A stretch of DNA of 64,000 bases from QNYZ01 sp964577615 (GCA_964577615.1 CAZNZW010000003.1:41334-105333), one strand, 5' to 3'; positions 8,507-17,380 are shown, counted from the stretch's first letter. Translations and numbers: made by a program. Notes: generated from the sequence alone by a model not told the origin.

Positions 8507-9876
8507 ATGCCTGTATCAAAACTCGTTCGAGCCCTTGAAAGTATCCGGGACGGACGCATGGTCATCCTCGTTGATGATCCTGCATTTGAAAATGAAAGTT
8601 CCCTGATGATGGCTGCTGAAAAAATTACGGCGGCGGCCATCACCTTTATGGCCACGCATGCCAGGGGCCTGGTCTGCCTGCCCATGACCGGCACCATGAT
8701 CGATGCCCTTGACCTGCCGCTGATGGTGAAAGACAACACATCGCCCTGGCGATCCGATTTTACCGTTTCCATCGAAGCCCGGAACGGGGTGACCACCGGG
8801 ATTTCAGCCGGTGACCGGGCCACTACCATCCGGGCGGCAGTGGCGGACAACGCCTCCCCGGCCGACCTTGTCCGTCCCGGACATATTTTCCCGTTGCGGG
8901 CGCGCAGGGGCGGGGTGATGTTCCGGGCCGGCGCAACCGAAGGGGCCGTGGATCTGGCCCGGCTGGCCGGATTCAAACCGGCGGCAGTGATCTGTAAAAT
9001 CATGGACGAAGACGGTAACATGGCCCGGGGCGATGCCCTGGAAGCCTTCAGCTCTACCCACGATATCGAGATCGTGACCATGGCCGATGTGATCGCGTAC
9101 CGGATGCGGACCGAATCGTTCGTTCATCGCGTGGCCGAAGCCAGTTTGCCTACCCGCTTCGGGGGCGATTTCAGGGCTATCGTGTATGCCAATGATATTG
9201 ATAAATTCCAGCATATTGCCCTGGTCAAGGGACCGCTTGATCCAGATACGCCTATCCTGGTGCGGGTGCATTCGGAATGTTTTACCGGCGATCTGCTCGG
9301 ATCGCTGCGCTGCGACTGCGGCCCCCAGATGCACCGGGCCATGAAGATGATGGAAACGGAAGGATCCGGCGTTCTTCTCTACATCCGTCAGGAAGGCCGG
9401 GGCATCGGCCTGATCAACAAACTCAAGGCGTACANNNNNNNNNNNNNNNNNNNNNNNNNNNNNNNNNNNNNNNNNNNNNNNNNNNNNNNNNNNNNNNNNN
9501 NNNNNNNNNNNNNNNNNNNNNNNNNNNNNNNNNNTACATCCGTCAGGAAGGCCGGGGCATCGGCCTGATCAACAAACTCAAGGCGTACAACCTGCAGGAG
9601 CAGGGGCTGGATACCGTGGAGGCCAACCAGAAGCTGGGGTTCAAGGCCGATCTGAGAGACTATGGTATCGGCGCCCAGGTACTCGCCGATCTGGGCATAA
9701 AAAAAATGCGGCTGATTACCAACAATCCGAAAAAAATCGTCGGGCTGCGGGGCTATGGACTGGAAGTTGTCGAGCAGGTGCCCATCGAAATCCCCCCCAA
9801 TAAATACAATCGCCCTTATCTGGAATGCAAAAAACTCAAAATGGGCCATCTGATCCATCTGGACCCGAAATGCTGA
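8507..9876 (+). CDS. ribBA: RibBA: GTP cyclohydrolase II with a degenerate DHBP synthase domain (split by an assembly gap)
   Basis: Removing the 100 Ns and one copy of the flanking 55-bp repeat restores a single 404-residue frame, normal for RibBA in riboflavin synthesis. The C-terminal half (about 205-404) is intact GTP cyclohydrolase II: the zinc-site segment ECFTGDLLGSLRCDC, RQEGRGIGL, and DLRDYGIGAQ. The N-terminal half (1-200) has the 3,4-dihydroxybutanone-4-phosphate synthase fold (HARGLVCLP, FTVSIEARNGVTTGIS, DLVRPGHIFPLRAR). With a constant offset of 10 from E. coli RibB, however, Arg37, Asp42, His153 and Glu174 are replaced by Phe27, Ser32, Ala143 and Lys164. The start at 8507 follows GGGAG. 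I expect cyclohydrolase activity only, with RibB supplied elsewhere. Confidence 0.9.
9380..9589. other. Scaffold gap: 100 Ns flanked by an identical 55-bp repeat
   Basis: Bases 9380-9434 and 9535-9589 are identical over 55 bp, with exactly 100 Ns (9435-9534) between them. The repeat lies inside ribBA and encodes YIRQEGRGIGLINKLKAY once too often. Deleting 155 bp restores the frame. This is an unmerged contig overlap, not a biological repeat. Confidence 0.95.
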
Positions 9877-9931
9877 GGCATCCGGTCTGCCGGCAGCGGT
9901 CCGGCCAGCCGACCGGTGGATGGATTCACCC

Positions 9932-11302
9932 ATGACGGCGCACGCCATATCCGCCCGGCGACCGCGTGTTTCCCCCTTTGTATATCCCATCGTCTATTTC
10001 AGTCTGGTCATCACCGTGGGGGCCGTACTGCTGCACAGCCCGTTCAGCCTGGCCCGGGGACCTATTTCCTGGATTAATGCCCTTTTCACGGCGACATCGG
10101 CCACCTGTGTCACCGGGCTGGTTGTTGTGGATACCGGCACGTTTTTTACCGGCTGGGGGCAGGCCGTCATCGCGGGGCTGATTCAACTGGGCGGGATCGG
10201 AATCATGACCGTCACCGGCCTGATCTTTTACCTCTGGCGGCGGCGGATCTCCCTGGTTGACCGGGTGGCCGTCGGGGACAGCCTGCTGCACGATGCCAGC
10301 TTCAACCTCGGCGGGTTTCTGGCGCAGGTGATCCTCTGGTCCCTTGCCATTGAAGCGGTTGGAGCGGTCTTGATTTTTCTCGAAGCGCCGGCGGCGTTTT
10401 CACCGCTGTCCGCCGGTTTTCATGCGGTGTCGGCATTCTGCAATGCCGGTTTCGCCCTCACCGGCGACAGCCTGATGACCTGGAAAAGCCGCTGGGACCT
10501 GAACCTGACCTTCATGGCCCTGATTATTCTCGGGGGGATCGGGTTCGGCGTGCTTGTTGAAATACGGCTCTGGATAGCTACGCGGCAGCCGTTGCAGCGA
10601 AAAAATGTTCGTCGTCATCAGATGAGCTGGTATGCCACCGTTATTTTAAAGACCACGGCCTTTCTGATCATTGCCGGGACAATCGTCATTTTTTTGTCGG
10701 AAATGATCAACCCCCACACGCATCATACGCTGCTGACCGCTCTTTTTCAGTCGGTTTCCTGCCGGACGGCCGGGTTTAATACCGTCGATATCGATCAGAT
10801 GACCAACGTTTCCCTTCTCGTGATGGTTCTGCTCATGTTCATCGGAGCTGCGCCAGGATCGTGTGCCGGCGGTATCAAGGTGACCACCGCCCGAACGCTG
10901 CTGGCCTTTGTCCGGGCCCAGCTGCGGGGCAGCCGCCAGGCCGAGATCGGCCGGTTTGCCGTGGATCGCGTCACCCTCAACAAGGCGCTGACACTGCTTA
11001 TTTTCGCCGGGGTGCTGGTGGCCGTCAGCGTCCTCGTTTTGAATGTCACCGAGAGCAGCGGGATTCCGCACCCGCAGACACGGGGACTGAGCCTTGATAT
11101 TCTCTTTGAAGCCGTATCGGCATTCGGTACGGTGGGGCTGAGCACCGGGTTGACGCCGCACCTGAGTACGGCCGGCAGGGTCATCATTATCCTGCTGATG
11201 TTTATCGGCCGTCTGGGGCCGATCCTTTTTCTCTCGGCGCTCCAGAGTTACCAAAAAGAAATCCGCTATGAAAAGCCCGAAGAGAGCCTGCTGATCGGGT
11301 AA
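9932..11302 (+). CDS. KtrB/TrkH-family potassium uptake channel subunit
   Basis: About 456 residues from ATG 9932; an in-frame ATG at 9920 is possible, but GGTGGA at 9915-9920 is better placed for 9932. It is an integral inner-membrane protein with four M1-P-M2 repeats. Selectivity-filter loops with their glycine positions are visible: TATSATCVTGL near the N-terminus, VSAFCNAGF, SVSCRTAGFNTVD, and VSAFGTVGLSTGL near the C-terminus. The length and the absence of extra N-terminal helices favour KtrB over TrkH. Such channels import K+ (with Na+ coupling) and are gated by a cytoplasmic KtrA/TrkA ring. No such RCK-domain gene lies next to it here. Confidence 0.85.
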   Translation: MTAHAISARRPRVSPFVYPIVYFSLVITVGAVLLHSPFSLARGPISWINALFTATSATCVTGLVVVDTGTFFTGWGQAVIAGLIQLGGIGIMTVTGLIFYLWRRRISLVDRVAVGDSLLHDASFNLGGFLAQVILWSLAIEAVGAVLIFLEAPAAFSPLSAGFHAVSAFCNAGFALTGDSLMTWKSRWDLNLTFMALIILGGIGFGVLVEIRLWIATRQPLQRKNVRRHQMSWYATVILKTTAFLIIAGTIVIFLSEMINPHTHHTLLTALFQSVSCRTAGFNTVDIDQMTNVSLLVMVLLMFIGAAPGSCAGGIKVTTARTLLAFVRAQLRGSRQAEIGRFAVDRVTLNKALTLLIFAGVLVAVSVLVLNVTESSGIPHPQTRGLSLDILFEAVSAFGTVGLSTGLTPHLSTAGRVIIILLMFIGRLGPILFLSALQSYQKEIRYEKPEESLLIG

Positions 11303-11368
11303 TCCCGCTCCGGGCGGCCATACCGGTTTTTCCGACATGACCCCGGCAGCGGTCATTTGCAACCCGGG

Positions 11369-12088
11369 TTATTCCTTGAACTCGACCATCAGACGCCCGT
11401 CTCCGACCTTGACCGCTTCGATGCCGGCCGCAAACGCCTTCCAGAACCCTTCGTCGGCGCCAAACGCGTCGACCAGGTCGATATTCTTGATCCCGCCCAG
11501 CCAGGCATTGGGAATCGGCACCCCCATCAGCTTGATGCCTTTAAGGGCCACCACCGGCTGGCTGTTTTCATAGGCCAGCGTCAGCCCCACATGAACACGG
11601 ATCGTTTTTCCCCCTAAAACCGGAAAATCCGGGTCCACCGGCACCAGGAGCCGGGCGCTGACCAGATCCTCCGACAGATCGATGGAGAGCTTTCGGGCCA
11701 GATCGGGATTCCGGGCGATCATTCCGTTTAATTCCCGCTGGGTAAAACTGATCCGGCGCTCGGCATCGGTTTCGCTGTACTTGACCGGCGATTCCGCCTT
11801 GCCCGTATTCACCGGCGTCTGGTCCGCCTGGCCCGGCGATCCGATTTTTCTGGACACATCGATGCCGCTGATCTGATCCAGCCGGCTGAGTTTGGCGGAC
11901 AATTGTACTTCTTCCTTTCCGCTCAGGGTTACCGGCTTGAATGCCGAAGGAAAAATGTAGGCCTTGGCCACCCAGAGCGTTGCCAAAACAGTGATGATCA
12001 CCGTCACCAGTACGATGCCGAACACTTTAAGACATCCAAAATGCTCTTTACGATCCATGACCTTGCCGCTTTCATAGTTGTCTGACAT
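11369..12088 (-). CDS. Membrane-anchored protein of unknown function
   Basis: 239 residues with an AGAGG ribosome site. A single membrane segment spans residues about 22-45, leaving the remainder probably periplasmic. After a low-complexity linker (about 80-110), residues 110-239 form a beta-rich domain with conserved-looking segments FTQRELNGMIARNPDLA, VPVDPDFPVLGGKTIR and PIPNAWLGGIKNIDLV. I remember similar Desulfobacterota/Geobacter proteins, but no established function. The overall plan (one N-terminal anchor plus a ligand-binding-like beta domain) recalls YpmS/LmeA-type lipid-binding proteins; that is only a resemblance. Transcribed alone from a near-consensus promoter at 12204-12232. 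Confidence 0.6.
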   Translation of the reverse strand: MSDNYESGKVMDRKEHFGCLKVFGIVLVTVIITVLATLWVAKAYIFPSAFKPVTLSGKEEVQLSAKLSRLDQISGIDVSRKIGSPGQADQTPVNTGKAESPVKYSETDAERRISFTQRELNGMIARNPDLARKLSIDLSEDLVSARLLVPVDPDFPVLGGKTIRVHVGLTLAYENSQPVVALKGIKLMGVPIPNAWLGGIKNIDLVDAFGADEGFWKAFAAGIEAVKVGDGRLMVEFKE

Positions 12089-12203
12089 GGAAAACCTCTT
12101 AAACTGTATTGTTCATATGACCTGGCGTTATGATTCCTGACAGGTCTGCCGGTCCTGGATGGTATCCGGGCACATTAAAAAATCGCTTCAGTAAATTTTT
12201 CAG

Positions 12204-12232
12204 AATATATAACGTGCCCACTCTCCTGTCAA
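12204..12232 (-). promoter_or_regulatory. Sigma-70-type promoter for the membrane-anchored protein gene
   Basis: On the minus strand TTGACA (12227-12232), a 17-base spacer, and TATATT (12204-12209): perfect -35, 5 of 6 at -10. It predicts a leader of roughly 110 bases before the ATG at 12088. Confidence 0.65.
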
Positions 12233-12303
12233 AATCTGAACGCCGCGTCTTCTCGGGCAAGGCCAATACCCGGGCGCCGCCTTTCCCGGTCGTTTTTTTT
12301 CGT

Positions 12304-13899
12304 TCAAAGTGACAGCCAGCGTCGACAGATAATACAGGCATTGATGCCCCCCACCCCCATGTTGATCTTGCCGGCGATGTTGCCGGGCGGCGTTTCCCCT
12401 TTGTTCCCCACCAGACAGCAGTGGTATGGCCGCATCTGGGGGTGCATTTCGCTTTCATCCAGATCGACAGGCATCAGTTTTCCCTTGGCAAATCCCAGGT
12501 GCTGGGCGGTCAGCTCCCAGCCGCCGCAGACCGACATGCCGTGGCCGAACGAGCCCTTCCGGGCCGTAAAACGGGTGGCGCCGGGAAAAACGTCACGGGC
12601 ATTGCGAAGTTCCATCCAGTCTCCGGGTGTGGCGGTTGCATGCATGTCCCAGGTGGCCACCTGGGCCGACTCCACCCGGGCCGCTTCCATGGCCTGATGA
12701 ATGGCCGTCAGGGGACCCTGTCGCGACGGAGTAATAATATGATCGGCATCGGAGGTCAGGGCCACACTCATAATTTCAAGCCCCAGCGGTTTGAATCCAC
12801 GTGCCATCAGGTAGTCGGCATCACCGACAATCCACACACAGGCCCCGCCGGCGACATGGGTGCCCCGCAAACCGGTAAATGGCTTGGACACGCTTCCGTC
12901 GTGCGATAATACGCGGGCCCCGAAAAACGTACCGACCGAAAGCGGATGCGGTTTGGGATCGGTGGCACCAACGACCACCGCTTTGGCCTGATCCAGTTCA
13001 ATGGCATTGACGGCGAGCTTCAGGGCGGTTCCGAATCCCGAGCAGGCCGCCACCGGGGCAAAAGCCGGTCCGGTAATGTGGCCCAGAATGGAAATCTGTG
13101 ATGCAGGAATATTGGGGATATTCCAGAGCAGCTTGGGATCGACCGCGTTCCAGGGTTCCTTGGGGCAGCCGTAGGCTGTGTTGAGCCGCCGCCGGGTTGT
13201 TGTTTTGTGCCGGATAATTTTCCGTTTTCCGCTGTCAATATCTCCGGTAATACTTTCGGATTCAATTGCCTTGAGCTTCTCAAGGTAGGCGGCCAGCCCT
13301 TCCGAGCGGTTCACCCAGAAACCGTACCACGCCTGACGGGCGATTTCCCGATCTTCATCGCTGGACGAACAGCTGTCGGGATCTTCCGGGGCTCCGCACC
13401 GTGACCGGATCTGTTCTTTTTCGGCAGGGGTCGCCTGCCGGTAATCCGCCAGCTCGGGGTGATGAACATCCCGGCACCAGAACCGGTTCCAGCGTGTCTG
13501 GGCCCGATGGTATCGCAGCATGATATCATACTGCATGGGAAAATCGCCCAGACCCGTGGCGATATAGACATGCGCTTTCGTCCCCAGCGCAGCCAGTTCT
13601 TCATCGATGCCGGGGTTCTGCCCCAGCGCCTGAATAAATCCGCCGATGGCAAATTTGACATTGTCGCCCATCTTTTCATTGATCTGTGAAAATTTTCGGG
13701 GTTCAAAACGGGAATCGATCCAGGCTTTATATACATTAAAATCAAAATCGGGCCGCCCGACAAGGAAATGGCTCGGCCCGAATCCCTCAAACGGCGCCAT
13801 CCAGCTGGTGGCCCGTTCCAGGTTTTTTTCAAAACGGCTGATGTTGGGTGATTTCGGAGCAACCACCCCCCATCCGAAGATACCGATTCTTTTCGTCAT
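12304..13899 (-). CDS. Beta-ketoacyl synthase family protein with a large insertion
   Basis: 531 residues, start supported by AAGGGA. Thiolase-fold ketosynthase: nucleophile Cys286 in VAACSGFGTAL, His420 in DMHATATPGDW, His453 in GSFGHGMSVCGG, and a C-terminal GVGGINAC loop. The normal KAS II is about 410 residues; here roughly 120 extra residues (about 130-250), rich in charged residues and Trp, separate the N-terminal part from the active-site cysteine. The enzyme should condense an acyl primer with a malonyl unit. No ACP, ketoreductase or acyltransferase gene is adjacent, so it is unlikely to be the housekeeping FabF. It is divergent from an O-methyltransferase gene 154 bases away, which hints at a small specialised-lipid or polyketide module. 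Confidence 0.85.
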   Translation of the reverse strand: MTKRIGIFGWGVVAPKSPNISRFEKNLERATSWMAPFEGFGPSHFLVGRPDFDFNVYKAWIDSRFEPRKFSQINEKMGDNVKFAIGGFIQALGQNPGIDEELAALGTKAHVYIATGLGDFPMQYDIMLRYHRAQTRWNRFWCRDVHHPELADYRQATPAEKEQIRSRCGAPEDPDSCSSSDEDREIARQAWYGFWVNRSEGLAAYLEKLKAIESESITGDIDSGKRKIIRHKTTTRRRLNTAYGCPKEPWNAVDPKLLWNIPNIPASQISILGHITGPAFAPVAACSGFGTALKLAVNAIELDQAKAVVVGATDPKPHPLSVGTFFGARVLSHDGSVSKPFTGLRGTHVAGGACVWIVGDADYLMARGFKPLGLEIMSVALTSDADHIITPSRQGPLTAIHQAMEAARVESAQVATWDMHATATPGDWMELRNARDVFPGATRFTARKGSFGHGMSVCGGWELTAQHLGFAKGKLMPVDLDESEMHPQMRPYHCCLVGNKGETPPGNIAGKINMGVGGINACIICRRWLSL

Positions 13900-13940
13900 T
13901 GCTAATTAGTCCCTTGTGACGGAGTCATTTTTTTGTATGT

Positions 13941-13958
13941 ATACCCTGTATCGGGTAT
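13941..13958. promoter_or_regulatory. 6-6-6 inverted repeat in the divergent ketosynthase/O-methyltransferase spacer
   Basis: ATACCC (13941-13946), a 6-base spacer, then GGGTAT (13953-13958): a perfect dyad. It overlaps a second small palindrome just upstream. The position between two divergent genes fits an operator controlling both. Confidence 0.35.
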
Positions 13959-14053
13959 TTGTGCGGACGACAAGAGTGAATGTGGCGCGGTCCGGGTCAT
14001 TGCGGTTTGGGTCTGAAAATGGTACCGGACAGATCTAACAAAGGAGGAACCCA

Positions 14054-15064
14054 ATGGTGGCACAGGTGATGGCACAGGAACCATGGCACCCAGGACGTCT
14101 GCTGGCCGTTTCCGGCGCATACTGGCAGACCTGCACGCTCCATGCCGGCGTCAAACTGGATATATTCACCGTCATCGGCGAAAAGGCCCTGACCGCATCA
14201 GCGCTGGCTGAAAAACTTGATGCGGATGTAGATGGCACGGCTCGGCTGCTCAACGCCCTGGTTGCCATGGCGCTGCTCGTAAAAGAGAATGACCGCTATC
14301 GCAACACCCCGCCAAGCCGGGCGTATCTGGCCAAAGATTCCGACCAGTACATCGGTTACATGATTCTGCATCACCACCACCTGGTCGAATCGTGGAACCG
14401 TCTGGACGAATCGGTTTCCACGGGAAAACCGATTGCGGATCAGCTGCCGGTCAGCGCTACCGACCGGCTGGAAAATTTTCTGATGGGGATGTTCAACACC
14501 GCCTCACTTACGGCGCCCGATCTGGCCCGGGCCGTTGACCTGTCCGGCCGGCGTCACCTGCTGGATCTGGGCGGTGGCCCCGGTACCTACGCCATCCATT
14601 TCTGCCGGCAAAACCCCCGGATGAAAGCCACGGTTTTTGACCTGCCCACCAGCCGGCCGTTTGCCGAAAAAACCATCAACCGGTACAATCTGGCTGGTCG
14701 GATCGATTTTCTGGCCGGGAACTTTACCACCGACACGCTTTCCGGTCGCTACGATGTTGTCTGGATTTCGCACATTCTGCATTCCGAAAACCCAGATGCC
14801 GCCGCCATCCTGCTGACAAAAGCGGCGGCCGTGCTCGCGCCGGGCGGGCTGATTATCGTTCATGATTTTTTTCTGAACGATACCATGGCCGCGCCCCTTT
14901 TTCCCGCCCTTTTCTCTCTGAACATGCTGGTGCGAACGGAATCGGGCCGGTCCTATTCGGCGGGCGAGATCACGGCCATGCTGACCGCCGCCGGGTTCAG
15001 GGATGTCACCCGGCACCCGTTCCGCGGGCCGACAGACTCGGGCGTACTCATCGGGAAAAAATAA
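14054..15064 (+). CDS. SAM-dependent O-methyltransferase (Methyltransf_2 type)
   Basis: 336 residues with a strong AAAGGAGG ribosome site at 14040-14047. The N-terminal 95 residues are a winged-helix dimerisation domain (LTASALAEKLDADVDGTARLL), and the C-terminal domain is a class I Rossmann methyltransferase with the SAM loop LLDLGGGPGTYA near residue 174. A downstream acidic residue after TVFDLP and a VWISHILHSENPD segment match motif II/III regions. This architecture is that of acetylserotonin/hydroxyindole- and polyketide-type O-methyltransferases. The substrate cannot be read from the sequence. It faces away from the ketosynthase gene and converges on the DUF3108 gene 16 bases downstream. 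Confidence 0.85.
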   Translation: MVAQVMAQEPWHPGRLLAVSGAYWQTCTLHAGVKLDIFTVIGEKALTASALAEKLDADVDGTARLLNALVAMALLVKENDRYRNTPPSRAYLAKDSDQYIGYMILHHHHLVESWNRLDESVSTGKPIADQLPVSATDRLENFLMGMFNTASLTAPDLARAVDLSGRRHLLDLGGGPGTYAIHFCRQNPRMKATVFDLPTSRPFAEKTINRYNLAGRIDFLAGNFTTDTLSGRYDVVWISHILHSENPDAAAILLTKAAAVLAPGGLIIVHDFFLNDTMAAPLFPALFSLNMLVRTESGRSYSAGEITAMLTAAGFRDVTRHPFRGPTDSGVLIGKK

Positions 15065-15080
15065 TCGCCGGCGCGATGAT

Positions 15081-15887
15081 TCAGTCGAGCGTCCCATGGG
15101 CGGCAACCAGGTCCCCCACAAAATGGCCGACGATGACCTTGCTGGTCAGGCGGACGGGCAGATGCCGCCGATCGGCGGTAATCCAGAGATGGATTTTAGC
15201 GTGCTTGGATTTTTTGAAAACCCCGCCCACATGCTTGATTTCCGGAACGACCACCCAGGTGTCGTAGACAATCCCCCCAACCTTGATTTTTTCCCGCGCC
15301 ACAACCGTTCCCCGGCCCACGACGCATTTTTTACCATCGCTGACCGGATAAACAATTTCCATATTTTTTTTCAGCGTCAGGGTTCGAAAATAAAAAGCGG
15401 CCGACAGCGGATCAAAAGCGCCTGGTAAGAGGGCCGAAGACCGGGATTTTCCCCGGTAAGAATCGGTATAGTGCGCCGTTTGGGCATGCCAGTCAAAGGA
15501 GACGGCGACATCCCGGCGGTGGCGCCCCTCCCGCTGCATTTTACGGTACAAAACCGAATGGCTCACCGCCATGTCGGTCCACCCGTCGACACGGGTGCGA
15601 ACCCTGTAGAAAGTATCGATAAAGCGATTGGTGGTAACGGAAAGAGAGAAATGCTGCGCCGGCCGGCCATCGGCCTTTTCCGGCGCAAGGACCTTGAGAA
15701 TCGCCGTGCCCGCCGGAATAAAACTCCAGCGAATCTGATAAACCAGTTCTTCGCCGGGTTGAAAGGGAAGCGGGCCGGCAGGGGCCATTGCATCAACAGC
15801 GATGGCGGGGCGTCCGCCCAAACAAACCAGCAGCGCCCCGGCCAGTATCAGCCAGGCCCGGCCGGGCAATGCGGTCAGGGGAGACAA
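15081..15887 (-). CDS. Exported DUF3108 protein
   Basis: 268 residues. The only usable start codon before the signal peptide is TTG at 15887, since an in-frame TAA lies a few codons upstream and no ATG or GTG occurs. Residues 1-30 form a signal peptide (hydrophobic LILAGALLVCLGG, cleavage near AIAVDA). The mature part has the DUF3108 pattern: GEELVYQIRWSFIPAGTAIL, then SLSVTTNRFIDTFYRVRTRVDGW, then RTLTLKK and WITADRRHLPVRL. This periplasmic family is predicted to be a beta-barrel or lipocalin-like fold without known activity. It follows the 172-residue membrane protein gene by 27 bases, so the two are probably cotranscribed. Confidence 0.8.
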   Translation of the reverse strand: MSPLTALPGRAWLILAGALLVCLGGRPAIAVDAMAPAGPLPFQPGEELVYQIRWSFIPAGTAILKVLAPEKADGRPAQHFSLSVTTNRFIDTFYRVRTRVDGWTDMAVSHSVLYRKMQREGRHRRDVAVSFDWHAQTAHYTDSYRGKSRSSALLPGAFDPLSAAFYFRTLTLKKNMEIVYPVSDGKKCVVGRGTVVAREKIKVGGIVYDTWVVVPEIKHVGGVFKKSKHAKIHLWITADRRHLPVRLTSKVIVGHFVGDLVAAHGTLD

Positions 15888-15914
15888 TGAAAAGTCGCTA
15901 CAAGAGAAGATCTG

Positions 15915-16433
15915 TTAAATGGCATGTCCATAGATGTCATCGACATCAATCGGGGTAAAAAGATTGTTGCATACCCGCCACTGCCCGTCTTCCTTGACCA
16001 GGTTCAGGGTTTTATCCACGGCAAATGTATCTCCGATAAAGAACAGCCGGGCCAGGAAGGTAAAGACCGGATGGATGCACCGTTTCCGGGTTCCGGTGAT
16101 ATGGATAACCGCCGAGTTTTCGGCCTCGCTCACCAGACTGGCGTGAAAGGTCATCATCTGACTGCGCATGTAATTCAAATTATGTCCCAGCGCTTTCGCT
16201 TCATTGGACACATCATAGAGAAACCGGGCCGTCGGGTCGCCGGCACCATCGGCCAGGAGCTGCTTGCAGACCATATCCGACATGGCCGGGTCCATGGCAT
16301 AGTACGCCTTGATAAATTCCTCGGCCGTGCGTGGCGCGCTTGGCCGGTTGTCCAGCGCGATAAACGCCGCCTGGAAACCGATAAACAGGACAATAAGCGT
16401 TATCCAAGGCAGGAATCTTTTTCCCGATCCCAT
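15915..16433 (-). CDS. Small membrane-anchored protein, unknown function
   Basis: 172 residues from ATG 16433, preceded by GGGGAGGAAACAG. One N-terminal membrane anchor (about residues 9-28) is followed by a domain of about 140 residues beginning APRTAEEFIKAYYAMDPAM. The later VIHITGTRKRC and VDKTLNLVKEDGQWRVCNN segments resemble an NTF2-like/DUF4878-type fold, in which a final strand carries the x-G-x-W-x-V pattern. Two to three cysteines could pair in the periplasm. It is upstream of, and probably cotranscribed with, the DUF3108 gene. No function is known to me. Confidence 0.6.
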   Translation of the reverse strand: MGSGKRFLPWITLIVLFIGFQAAFIALDNRPSAPRTAEEFIKAYYAMDPAMSDMVCKQLLADGAGDPTARFLYDVSNEAKALGHNLNYMRSQMMTFHASLVSEAENSAVIHITGTRKRCIHPVFTFLARLFFIGDTFAVDKTLNLVKEDGQWRVCNNLFTPIDVDDIYGHAI

Positions 16434-16664
16434 CTGTTTCCTCCCCACGTGATTATTAAATGGCGATTTTTCTTTTCCCTGATTTATATCACTGAAAGAT
16501 GGCAAACGCAACCGGCAATGGGCAACCGTTGTGACCGGCAAGCAAGGGTTTATCCGTCAGTCCCATCTCCATGGAACCCGGCCGGGGAGCCACTGAGCGC
16601 GTCCCGCCGGTGAAACTGAAAACCGGTTTAACCTGCCCAAAGGGCCGTGCCATCTCTCAATATG

Positions 16665-16693
16665 TTGAAGACAAAATAAAATCGTGATAGATT
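16665..16693 (+). promoter_or_regulatory. Candidate promoter for the ABM-like protein gene
   Basis: TTGAAG (16665-16670), a 17-base spacer and TAGATT (16688-16693); 4 of 6 at each box, about 135 bases before the ATG at 16828. Confidence 0.35.
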
Positions 16694-16827
16694 GCGACTG
16701 TCTGATAGGGGCCGTTTTAACGTCTGCATCGGTATTGAAGCTTAATTTCCGGGAACCTGTCAGCCGGCAACCGGACTTACCCTGTCGGATTTTTTCGAGC
16801 TTTTTCCATCAAACAAAGGAGGACATC

Positions 16828-17193
16828 ATGGCCACTCAAAAGGACAAATGCTGTTCGATCGCGCCCTATTTCAAGATTGAAGACGGGAAACTTGATGCGT
16901 TTAAATCGCTGTGTGAAAAATTTGTTCAAAAATCCAGCGAAGAATCAAAATGCCTGTATTACGGCTTCACCTTTGCCGGGAACGAGGCCCACTGCCGGGA
17001 AGGGTATGAAGATGCCGAGGGCGTTCTGGCCCACCTTGACAGCGTTGGCCCATTGCTGGAAGAAGCCCTGTCGATGGCATCGCTGAGTCGCCTGGAGATT
17101 CACGGTCCGGAAGCGGAGCTGGCGAAGCTCCGCGGCCCCCTGGCCGATCTGAAGCCCCGGTTCTTTTCGCTGGCGGACGGTTTTCGCAAATAA
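16828..17193 (+). CDS. Small antibiotic-biosynthesis-monooxygenase-like protein
   Basis: 121 residues with a textbook AAAGGAGG site before ATG 16828. The sequence fits the dimeric alpha/beta ABM fold: APYFKIEDGKLDAFKSLCEKFVQKS (strand, helix), CLYYGFTFAGNEAHCREGYED (strands), then a HLDSVGPLLEEALSMA helix, a pattern shared with quinol monooxygenase-like proteins. Catalytic residues cannot be assigned. The C-terminus adds about 30 residues, including a LADLKPRFFSLADG strand, which suggests extended dimer contacts. It is monocistronic. Members of this superfamily range from monooxygenases to heme-binding and stress proteins, so only the fold is claimed. Confidence 0.55.
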   Translation: MATQKDKCCSIAPYFKIEDGKLDAFKSLCEKFVQKSSEESKCLYYGFTFAGNEAHCREGYEDAEGVLAHLDSVGPLLEEALSMASLSRLEIHGPEAELAKLRGPLADLKPRFFSLADGFRK

Positions 17194-17320
17194 CCATCAT
17201 CCCGAAGGGGATGGATACATCGTGGTTAACAAATTCAGGAAGGGTCCCTTTTTCCACACAGATCTTCACCGGGCAAAGGTGGATGACACCCGCCAGATTC
17301 CGGGAAAAAGGGATGAAGGG

Positions 17321-17366
17321 AAAAAATAATCCGGCGGCCGGACAGATCAGTACCTCCGGCCACCGG
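17321..17366 (-). terminator. Intrinsic terminator of the cyd operon
   Basis: On the minus strand a 12-bp stem (17355-17366 with 17331-17342, one G-U pair) with a 12-base loop is followed by ATTATTTTTT. It lies 15 bases beyond the stop of the small cydX-like gene, so that gene is inside the transcript. Confidence 0.8.
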
Positions 17367-17380
17367 ATGGCTTCGGCGGG

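Noticed and set aside
9380..9589. Possible tandem duplication or mobile element in ribBA
   Set aside because: The repeat is exactly at the ends of a 100-N gap and its removal restores the frame, so it is an assembly artefact.
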